A stretch of 64,000 bases of DNA from Neopestalotiopsis rosae (Eukaryota; Ascomycota; Sordariomycetes; Amphisphaeriales; Sporocadaceae): contig JALGAS010000005.1 in assembly GCA_023078685.1 (NCBI GenBank), positions 3,534,001 to 3,598,000 of the forward strand, in the 5' to 3' direction. The position numbers were made by a program, and so were the translations under genes. This document shows positions 11,361 to 20,071 of the stretch, piece after piece. Positions within the stretch are counted from its first letter, which is position 1; each line of letters begins with the position of its first letter. Below the pieces are notes generated by a model. That model worked only from the letters and a program-made list of their open reading frames with translations. It made no database searches and was not told the DNA's origin.

Positions 11361-12088
11361 CTATGCGGAAGAATCAGGTGTTTGTTTATCAGATACGCCT
11401 CCCACGGACTGTGTAGCCTCTTGCTCATTTCGCTTGTCCCACGCAAGTTTGTGATGCCATAAATTGCCAAACAAGGCCCATTTCTCCCTGACAATATTGT
11501 CCGCGTGTTCTTGGTAACTTTTGGTGTAGAAATAGCTGGCATATTTTTCGGTATAACGTGGCTCACTCTCATGCAGCCCGCAGAAGATTGCATACTCAGG
11601 TCGGAGGCCTTGAGTTAAGCCGCCCCGGATGCATGACTCTACGGTTAGCATTAGTACTCTTTTCGTTTAAAACTTTTATCTTTTGTTTGCGTATACATAC
11701 CGTAGCCCTCGTCTGGATCGCCCTCGTCCCCGGCTTCACGTTCTAGGTATATTTCCAACAGCCTTGACATGATGGGGAAATCATAGACTTGCTTGCTGGG
11801 ATCGTCCGGCTTAGGAATAAGCTCACACGGCGGGAGTGAGTTTGTCCCGCTGAACTTCTCCTCGTACTTGCGCAGGACTTGCGTACTCATTGTTCCGTCA
11901 AGTCCCAAGTACCAAACCATGCCAGGGATGTCATCCAGGGCAGGAAGGACATCTAGGAGATGCTGAGGGGGCTTCACACTCGTATCTGAAGTATCTCCTT
12001 GGGCCCATGCATCGTGATCCCGACCTCTCGAACGAAGTGCCTCAAGCTCCGCGGTCATGACAAATTTTGGCATCAAGTGGTTCGCCAT
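11361..12088 (-). CDS. Hypothetical protein, 221 aa
   Basis: I do not recognise this protein. Two exons: 12088-11701 and 11638-11361, with a 62-bp intron (GTATGT...CGTAG; branch CTAAC) whose removal joins two frames cleanly at GDPDEGY|ESCIRGG. The ATG at 12088 (MANHLMPKF) is the first in-frame ATG; the frame stays open about 15 codons upstream without one, so an additional 5' exon is possible. It has no signal peptide or membrane segment. It is acidic in the middle with a Trp/Tyr-rich second half (YTEKYASYFYTKSY, WALFGNLWHHKLAWD). It is convergent with the SDR gene, with only 113 bp between stop codons. Confidence 0.65.
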
Positions 12089-13182
12089 TTTGATTGCAGC
12101 GTGCCGAGATCCTGGAATTTCAGTACTGATCAAGGAAAGAAGCGACTAGTACTCCTGAACGGTAGGTGGTGAAAAGAGAGTATGACAGTCGATTCTCGTT
12201 GTCTGATGGTCCTTTCAATCAGACAGTCTCAAGAAAGAAGGAATGATCATTGTGTTTTGTGCAGTTGCTCAGCGGCAGTTATGTAGGCTACGTGGGGTTC
12301 CATGCAGATCGCCTCAGTTGGTAGCCGCCAGAATACGATCCTGCCTGGCGGCAGCGTTCGCTAATAATAGCCAGTGTCATACTGCCCCACTTTCGCAAAG
12401 AGTATAGCAAACTAAAAGCAAGACATAAAGCACCCGAGAATGGTTGCAGCTATCAACTTTACTGTCTTTCAGCTTTGCCAGCACCAACAGTTTCTCGCTT
12501 TATCGGCAGTTCCAAGGCAGAGTTACAATTGCACTTACGCTGCGCGAAGCGTTTCTTAGACGCCGGACAGGGTGCATTTCTGGTATCGATTCTCATTGGC
12601 GACCCGGCAAACTGGGCAGCGCTTGACAACCTGAAACGTATCTGGCTCTCATGCCGAGCCAACATAAATGCAGTTGGTCTTCGAGCCGTGAGGCTGACAT
12701 ACGACACCAGGATTTCCGATTGGATAGAGACATACAAGAGAAACTGGGATACCAACAAAATGGACCGAGTATCATTGCACGGTCATGATTGGTCCCGCGC
12801 GTGCTTAACGCCTAGATCATCACATTAGCCGACCTGGCTCAGTCAGCTTCGGTCATATCATTTTTATGATTTGGCCGTTCTACACTGTTCGGCCATTCTC
12901 AAGGGAAAGACGAACAATCTACGGCCGCCTGTTATCGGTCCAATAGGGCGCTTAACAGCGCTTTCAAACATAGCAGCAAGACATATGTTGAAGCGTCTAC
13001 GTCGGGGTATCCTAGTAATAGAGATATAGAGGAGATATATAGCCACGAAGCTGGCCTCATTGACAAAGTGCCATCCATAACCGCCCACTCATTGCCTTCT
13101 CAGATATTGTAGGCCTGTTCGATTCAAATTACCCATCCCATCTATCATCTAGTATTTCTGAGGTAGAAACACTCTCACAACC
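12089..13182. other. Intergenic region before the ART-like gene
   Basis: No gene with motifs. A 117-codon open stretch at 12475-12828 (+) has no ATG start and no recognisable domain. It might be an exon or relic but I cannot support it. The right end carries AT-rich TATA-like sequence (13030-13040) ahead of the next start. Confidence 0.4.
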
Positions 13183-13929
13183 ATGGGCTGCGGTCAATCA
13201 GTACCAGCATCAGACAAAGGCAAGAACTAGTAAGCTCAGAGTCTTTCCTGTAATAGCTTTGATAGATTCGGGCTCAATATCTGATATGAACGTGGGGTGA
13301 TTTCTGACGTTATCCAGTGCGCCGCAGGGTATCACACGGCCAATCTACAGAGGAACCGATGCCGCCGCCGCGGATAGGTACATTTCGGGAAACAACCCAC
13401 TAGCTATTACAACAAAGCGCCCTGGCGACTTTCACCGACAGAACGTGGATTCGGCGGCTTACTTTTCGTTGGACAAGGAATACGCTCGGAAGTGCAGTCC
13501 GCCCGGTGGCAAGATCATCAGGCAAGACATCCCACGAGAAATGCTGCACTCGAACCGAGCATACAAATTTGACGACGTGCCAAATGATGACTGGCGGCAC
13601 GTAAGTAATCACTATCTATTATTCACCCAGCATAGCTTGAGTTTGGCTTCCTGTTCTGACCCAGATTCTTCACCTAGTTCGTGGAATCAAATCGCAGGCA
13701 AGAGAGGGTTCAACATGGCAAGATGCGAAAAGTGCAGCACATGGACATTATCGAAGGGCCGATCTCACATACAAGCACGTATAACTTCACAAAAAATAAG
13801 CCGCCTATCCCAGCAGACAGATTCAAGCCTGCCGTAACCCAGCGGGGCGATGAGTATGTGCAGCAGATTGCATTCAAGAACGAAATGATTGAGCAAGTGG
13901 CAAGACTTCCGAAGAGACTTACAAAATAG
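13183..13929 (+). CDS. ADP-ribosyltransferase-like (DUF3990-type) small protein, 193 aa
   Basis: Three exons: 13183-13229, 13318-13600 and 13678-13929, with introns of 88 and 77 bp; the frame is continuous to TAG. The start is MGCGQS in a strong context (ccATGG). Gly2 and Cys3 form the classic pattern for N-myristoylation plus palmitoylation, so membrane attachment is plausible. The body has the ordered motifs of ART-fold families such as DUF3990: IYRGTD (residues 25-30), a GDF element (52-54), YFSLDKEYA (64-72), a DIIEGPIS strand (133-140) and a terminal QQIAF (172-176). In bacterial relatives the order HGT...DFG-GFY-T...A...GP(I/V)A...QIAF is typical. What is seen: these motifs and their order. 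What is inferred: an ADP-ribosyltransferase-like fold; whether it is catalytic is unknown since the usual R-S-E or H-Y-E triad cannot be assigned with certainty. The head-to-head flank faces unknown genes rather than an operon. Confidence 0.72.
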
Positions 13930-14331
13930 AACCCCTGTTAAATAATTAATACTTAAAATCGATGACTCACTCTAAAGAGACACTTGTCTTTTAGTACTCT
14001 CAGGACGTGAAAAGCAAAAAGATGGGAATGAAACACAAACACTGTATCGAATGTCATGACTTGTAGGAACATTTTTATTCATCGAGCTTTAGTGCTGCCC
14101 TTGCAGTGTTGAGGTTCCTCAAGAACCCATCTAATCCGTACTCCGTTTCCCAAACAATAACCAGGGCGTCCTCTTTCTAATTCCCATCCGTCAGCATCCC
14201 TGGTAATATTTGACCCGGCGTCCTCGCGTAAACCATATAAACCGTGCACATCTTTCGCTAAAATCATGCCGCGCCGGCGCGGCTATATCCTTTCACGGAC
14301 CACCACCATCTAAAGGCCTCGAAATATTTTA
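13930..14331. other. Convergent 3' intergenic region
   Basis: 402 bp between the stop of the ART-like gene and the stop of the secreted multi-cysteine protein gene. Nothing else is seen. Confidence 0.5.
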
Positions 14332-16369
14332 TCAAGGCATATCTAGCAAGGTCTCGTTGACATCTCGGCGGTCCTGGCTGGCTCCTTCACACAGGATGCC
14401 AATGGCCTCCTCCAAGCCGACATCTCCGATGGCAAACTCGGGAGCAATGACTGCCAGGGCGCCGGCCGCCCCCTCAAGGATTGCACAGTCAAAGTCTCCG
14501 CCACTGCTCTCGTGGAACTGAAAGTGTACGTCCATATAGTCGGTAGCACCGGGGTTCTCCTGCATTTTCCAGTATGGGTTGTAATAGTGCGGACCAGAGA
14601 AACCTATGAATGACTTGTTAGAAAAGAATCAAACAGAGAAAATCTTCCTTTCTCTATTTCATCTCGTTGCAGGTTTGGGCTGGAGCTTTGATGTACTTAC
14701 CAACCGTGTTACACCACGTGCCCTTCTCCTCCTGTGGTGGTTGAATGTCGCTTCTTCGCAAGAACCCAGGGAGCCACGACGACCAGCCTCGCTTGCCCAG
14801 CGGTCCCACCAGGTACTTCTGCTCGTAGCAGTTCTTGTCGGTGGCAGCCTGCTGGGCCGCCTTTGCCGCCGCCATTATGAGCGCGTTGCGGACCGACGTC
14901 ACATTGTACGTGCTGCTCTCGACCGAGACCTGCAGCTCTCCGTCGTGGGCGAGATACTCGGCGGACACGTAGGGGATCTTGCCGATGGAGACCGTGTCCG
15001 TCTTGCAGCTCGCGAAGCTCGAGTCGGTCGGGGTGGGGCAGATCTTGTCCAGCGCGCTCGACACGCTCGTGTAGAGAGCGTCGCCCGTCAGGGTCCCCAC
15101 GTGGACGGACGACGTCCCGGCCTCGATGGTCACTTGGCCAGTCTGCTTGATGCAGTTGTCTAGACTACTGCACGAGTCCTCGTTGTTCACAACCTGAGTG
15201 CAGACCTGACACATTTTGGTATCTGTGGTTGGGGGTCCAAACCCATTCGAGATAGTCAGGTCTCTTTGATCAAGAGTGGCTGGTGGCGTGATGGTAGGGA
15301 CAGACGGCGACGGCGTCATGGCGGCTGCAGCTGCTCGCTTGGTATCTTTTGGCGGTAGAGTAGTGTAATCGCAGCTCTTTGTTCTTTCCACCTCGGGCGT
15401 AATAGTCAAGAAGGGCAAAGTCCTCGTACTGTCACAGACGCAGTACTGAGTATTTATACCCTGATCCGGGTCTTCGTTTTGCATAGTGCAGCTTGGCGTT
15501 GATGTTGGCGCTGATGAACAGGCGTCCCGTACACCGAGTTGCACCCGGCGCCCCTTTATCGACACAGTACGGCGTTTTGGGCCATTTCCTTCTGCGCAAA
15601 GTAAAGCGTCAATTTCGGCCTGTGTCAAGTCTCCGTATTCGTTATCTGCGATCTCCTCAGCTGCGTCTCCAGCCGTGTCTGCATCGGCAGGTGGGTCTTT
15701 GCTGTATTGAACACCCAGAGCATCTGCTATCTTCTGACACGATGGCGCCTTTCTGCCGGATGAACAGGACGCTATCTTGTCTGGGCCAAACTTGTCTTCG
15801 CCGTTGACCTTGTGATGTCCATATGCCGCCACAATAGTGCCGGCAGGATAGGGTTTCGTATTTGCTTGATCTGTAATATGGGCTTGATCCGAGATCTCGT
15901 AGTTGAAGTAGGTTCCATCTTCGGCGTGCAGCTCAAGTGGTTGACCATCGGCCTTTGCCGCAGTATACCACTTTGGCGCCTCGGCCTTTCCTCCCCACAT
16001 CAATGATGCCCTTGGCCCTCTTGGTACTGTCGATGCAAAATGCCACTTAGATATAGGATCATACATGACGGCAACAACAAGCCAACCGGAGTCGCTATAC
16101 GTGTTCCTTTGACCGTTTGCCGGGTCTGTCAACCACTTGAAGTGTGCTTCTGCTAGAGCCACATTGGTGTCGTAAGAATCGGAATTCTGCAGACCGGTAT
16201 CCTCAGATTTGTAGTCTGCGTACCATGTCGGCTTGTTCTTGGCATCGTCTTTGAATTTTTGAGGACCGTCAGGAGGTTCATATTGGGTCATGCTGTCTAC
16301 AGCTGCAGCCCCTCCAGAGATAAAGGCTAACAGCACCGGTAAATGAGATAAGAGTGTTCGAGGATGCAT
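14332..16369 (-). CDS. Secreted multi-cysteine protein, deaminase-like N-terminal region, 646 aa
   Basis: Two exons: 16369-14701 and 14603-14332, with a 97-bp intron (GTAAGT...CATAG); the frame is continuous to the stop. A signal peptide is clear (MHPRTLLSHLPVLLAFISGG, cleavage near residue 23). The region 40-225 has a hydrophobic-strand layout with LHAED (H148-A149-E150) and, later, CSSGRKAPSC (C202, C211) followed by QKIADALGV. This ordered HAE...C...PSC pattern recalls zinc-dependent nucleic-acid/nucleotide deaminases of the polymorphic-toxin class. The spacing is longer than in cytidine deaminase, so this is inference. The middle has Cys-rich and Ser/Thr/Pro linkers with KR sites. The C-terminal part (CQVCTQVVNNEDSC, LTGDALYTSVSSALDKICPT, then MDVHFQFHE and APEFAIGDVGLEE) looks like the C-terminal module I associate with fungal killer-toxin-like GH18 subgroup C chitinases. 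No GH18 domain is present. Role: probable secreted effector or antagonism factor; activity unknown. Confidence 0.75.
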
Positions 16370-17906
16370 ATTGATAGCTATTCACTTGGAGTTGTTTTTT
16401 GTTTAGATGCTTTCATATGGATAACAACACCTCATTGAATCATTCTGATGGTCAATATATATCCGTTTTTCTGCTTGAATGATCGGCAGGTCGACCTCCT
16501 CTGTCGAAATCTGCCTCAAGTTCTAAAAATGTAGTAACAGATGTCACAAAGATCATAATGTTGTCATGGTATTTAGTCCTTGGCGTCGTTTATGATGCAT
16601 TTACTGATAGAAAAATGTTCTACAGCGATCGCTTCGGAGTAGCGACAACCCACCTGTGGTGGACAATCTCCTAGGATGGACTATGATAAAAACATACTTC
16701 AGGGACTGGTACACTGAGAGCTAGATCACTGTGGGAATCTCGCAGGATCTATTGGGGATTGGTAAGTGATGTGGTCGTCAGATTTCGTATAGAAGTGAGA
16801 AGTAGTTTGCATCATCGCCCAAAACTCCAGATAATCCATCCGCTTCAAAGGCGGTAAATCTGGTGAGCAGGATTTTCTCGGAACGAATCGTCATAAACAA
16901 ATCACTTGTATGAAGGAGCGGAGAGATTACGCAGTCTTCCTTCTCAATATATTAGCGCGAATCTATCATCCATCCACAGGCAGCGCCTCATCGCGGGCGG
17001 TTGTCCACGACCTGGATAACATGGTCTTATTTCTAAATCTACAGTCATGCTGATCGAAGAGGTAGATATTCCCTCTTCACGCAGCCAATATCAGCCAAGC
17101 TGATATTGGCATCGTGGGACACTATCATACCTTTTAAAAGGATAGGAGAGCCGCAGGTCTTAGCGTACGTTTTGCAACAAGTTCAAATCACGTATGAGAC
17201 CAGTTCGAAATCAATATAGTGACTAACAACGGCGAGAGTCAGCTTGTGATACTTGGCAGCCAGAAGGATTTTCAGGGGTCAACGAATGCTTATCTTTGAG
17301 CCAAGTTAACACAAGCTTTTGCGTAATCCCTCGCCTCATCCGCTGACAAAAGAGCCCCAGTAAATCCTTGCAGGCTAACATCGTACGTCGATGGAGGCGC
17401 GGGTGGCCTATAGACGAGATGGGCATTGACCCGATTACAGCAAAGCTCCACATTATGATAAGTGGCCAATCAGTATCCCACGCGTCTAGGCTGCACCTGG
17501 TGCCTGGGCGTTTGCTCAGGTATCTAACCTAAGGTTAGGTAGTTACCCAGGTAGGTATAAATCTCGTCATCCAACTGGATTCCAGGCATACAAGGTGTTG
17601 CTTCCTCAGAGCCTGAGCAAAGACGATCAAGACAACCTCCTAAGCGAACCGTCCCAGACCAGCCGATCCTGACTACGTCATCGCCCCCAAATATTCAATT
17701 ACCCTTCGCGTGACCAAGATAACCACAGTTGCTGTATTGCAACGACAGCCGTGATAACGGACGCAGGTGCATGCTTGCCGACTGAGTTGGCTGCAATGGA
17801 AGCCACCACATTATGACAGCAGTCCCGCATACCAGATTCACTCATATCACACTATACAGACCGACACCTGTCACCATTCGGACATTCCAGAATCTTTAGC
17901 GGCATC
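16370..17906. other. Divergent promoter region with palindromes
   Basis: About 1.5 kb between the secreted-protein gene and the F-box-like gene. No coding region is supported. It holds a TATA-like run on the minus strand at 16455-16462 (about 90 bp before the ATG at 16369) and an 11-bp perfect hairpin at 17084-17110. It also holds a small palindrome near 17523-17538 (ctaacct-a-aggttag) and a TATAAAT at 17556-17562. Confidence 0.5.
17084..17110. repeat. Perfect 11-bp inverted repeat, 5-nt loop
   Basis: gccaatatcag at 17084-17094 and its exact reverse complement at 17100-17110, separated by five bases. It contains CCAAT in both orientations, so it could bind a CCAAT-binding complex or simply form a hairpin. 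Function is unknown. Confidence 0.6.
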
Positions 17907-19637
17907 ATGTGCAGTTTGCTTGATCTGCCGAAAGAGGTCCGGCACAGCATCTATGCGGCGGCAGGTCTCGTATCTGGCATCACCATAAGACTGGCACCAA
18001 AAGGTACAGCTAAATGGGACATACGTCCACCTGCCGAGTCACTTCATTTCACCTTCAATATCCTACAGACTTGCAAGACCGTACATGACGAGGTAAAGAG
18101 TCTCATTTGCGCTCGCAACACCCTAGTCGTCGTCTTCGAGCACATAGAGTACGGGCTGGATTTGCTTCGTCGTCTGAGCCCTCAGCAGTGTTCGGTTCTT
18201 ACCCATGTGTTCGTCCAACTCCAATTCGAAATAATTGTCCCTCCAAACAAGGAGCCAAGATACGATGAATACAATGAGTACCGACCGGACGGACCGGACG
18301 GACCGTTGCCGCCGCCGAGCTCCGCACGACTCAGATCCTGGCAAATGTCTGCAAGACATATCCTAACCAATGCGACACCTCAAACATTGCACCTCGGTAT
18401 TGTCTGTGAGACGGGAGTGAGCGATACAACCACGGCTGTCCTGCAACCCCTCAATGACCATCCAGGCGTCCTGAGGGTATGTGAACTTCAACTTGGCCAC
18501 CAAAAGCAGGACAGTGCAATTCGCGCCATTGCATGGGAGACAGTCGCCCGTGCTCGTGGGGTCGACCCTGACCTGAGGTCTCGTCCTTTTCCCCTATTTG
18601 ACCTTCCTGTTGAGGTCCGACGACATATTCTTGAGTACACGGATCTCGTCACACCAGATAATGAAGTCTACTGGTCCGCCAGCCCAGGGTTTCGCATTCT
18701 CACTGACCAGCGCGAATGTGACCAGTATGGTGCCGATTACGATTATGAAGACTGGCATTTGCAAGTCAACCGCGTTTGTCGTTTGCAAGTCAACCGCGAT
18801 TCTCGTTTTGGGTCCTGCAATTCAGCGTACTTGCCTTGGAAGCCAACTATCTGCCTTAAGCACCGAAGCGGATATTCATCGCGTTGCCACTGCTGGGTTC
18901 CGCCACGGTCCATTTTCACGGTCTGTCACGCGCTATACCGAGAGGCCATACAAGTTCTCTACTCGTGTAACCGCATCGTTGTTGTCCCATCAAATGGGCT
19001 ACGGTACTGCCTGGGCAATGAAGATAGAACGAAGCGTCTCGATGTGTCTAGATTCATCACAAGACACATGTGGCCAGATGCCCTTCGCAGCCTTCGAGAA
19101 TTCGAGATCGTGTTCCCCCCCATCAACACTCAATGTGTTGCACCCTCTGATGAGCCCTACTATCTTGACTGGTGCTTCGCTGTTAGCTTCCTAGCATCGC
19201 ATGCCCGCGTTGGCCAATTGAAGGTCATTGTAAACATGACCTCGGCCAGATCAGTAAGCCACGGGGAGGACTTCTTCGCTGGTCGCAAAACACCTTTATC
19301 GGAAGGGTATCGGTCATTGATTCTTCGTGCCCATGGTCATCTTCTCGTCCCTCTGATAGCTCTGCGTTGTATAGAACGATTCTTTGTTCATGTCGAATGG
19401 GCATGGAATTGGAGTCCTGAGCACCCAGGCATAGGTTCTGGTCGCGACCCAGAAATAGCTGCTGAGGTTGACAGCATAGAGTCACATTTGGAAAAGATGG
19501 TCATGGGCAATGAGTACGATAGTCTGGCTGTGGGAAGGTCGAAGGAGTGCCCAAGTGTTTGGCTACATGGCGTCCACAATTTTACCGAGTATGTATGGTG
19601 GGATCGTATTCCAGCTAGTAACATGTTTAGAATATAG
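17907..19637 (+). CDS. Doubled F-box-like / 2EXR-type protein, 576 aa
   Basis: Single exon, ATG 17907. Two related halves each open with an F-box-like element: LLDLPKEVRHSIYAAAGLV at about residue 4, and LFDLPVEVRRHILEYTDLV at about 230. Each is followed by the FNILQTCKTVHDEV or VCHALYREAIQVLYSCN type motif ('L-x3-C-R-x2-EA-x3-LY') seen in the large fungal family usually annotated as F-box or 2EXR domain proteins. F-box proteins recruit substrates to SCF ubiquitin ligases; no substrate can be inferred. A 22-bp near-tandem duplication at about 18758-18804 gives LQVNRVCRLQVNRDSR in the protein. It belongs to a lineage-expanded, fast-evolving family, which fits the accessory character of 13-24 kb. 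Confidence 0.78.
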   Translation: MCSLLDLPKEVRHSIYAAAGLVSGITIRLAPKGTAKWDIRPPAESLHFTFNILQTCKTVHDEVKSLICARNTLVVVFEHIEYGLDLLRRLSPQQCSVLTHVFVQLQFEIIVPPNKEPRYDEYNEYRPDGPDGPLPPPSSARLRSWQMSARHILTNATPQTLHLGIVCETGVSDTTTAVLQPLNDHPGVLRVCELQLGHQKQDSAIRAIAWETVARARGVDPDLRSRPFPLFDLPVEVRRHILEYTDLVTPDNEVYWSASPGFRILTDQRECDQYGADYDYEDWHLQVNRVCRLQVNRDSRFGSCNSAYLPWKPTICLKHRSGYSSRCHCWVPPRSIFTVCHALYREAIQVLYSCNRIVVVPSNGLRYCLGNEDRTKRLDVSRFITRHMWPDALRSLREFEIVFPPINTQCVAPSDEPYYLDWCFAVSFLASHARVGQLKVIVNMTSARSVSHGEDFFAGRKTPLSEGYRSLILRAHGHLLVPLIALRCIERFFVHVEWAWNWSPEHPGIGSGRDPEIAAEVDSIESHLEKMVMGNEYDSLAVGRSKECPSVWLHGVHNFTEYVWWDRIPASNMFRI

Positions 19638-20071
19638 TGAACCCATTACGCTCGAAAGATCAACACAGGTTTCCACATGCCCCTTTCGTGCATTACTCCA
19701 GTTATGTGCAAATGGGTGTAGACTGGTATGTGTGTGTTTTCAAAGTAAGCAGGCTCTGTTCTGGAGAATGCTGTTAGCTGGAGTATAGCTTTATCTGCGA
19801 TTCCACTTGCCCTTTTATGGCTTGGATGTTACAGATTTCGTTATTATCATCATTATCATCATTATCATCATTATCATCATTATCATCATTATCATCATTA
19901 TCATCATTATCATCATTATCATCATTATCATCATTATCATCATTATCATCATTATCATCATTATCATCATTATCATCATTATCATCATTATTATTATCAT
20001 CTGGTATATCTATATATATATATATGTAGATTAATCCCATTCGACCGGTCAACAGAATATGAAAGAAAAGG
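19638..20071. other. Convergent intergenic region with microsatellite
   Basis: Between the stop of the F-box-like gene and the stop of the HET gene. Most of it is the hexanucleotide repeat annotated separately; the repeat lies within about 70 bp of the HET stop codon, probably in its 3' UTR. Confidence 0.55.
19841..20027. repeat. (TCATTA)n microsatellite, about 24 copies, with (TA)n tail
   Basis: Nearly perfect hexanucleotide TCATTA (equally ATC-ATT) runs from about 19847 to 19990, with small TTA/ATC variations at both ends, followed by a (TA)n run at about 20008-20025. Frames across it are open in several registers only because the repeat lacks stops (poly-Ile, Asp/Asn or Ser/Leu); these are not genes. 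Confidence 0.95.

Noticed and set aside
12475..12828. 117-codon plus-strand open frame
   Set aside because: Starts at TTG; no ATG, motif or clear exon partners although the amino-acid content looks fairly natural.
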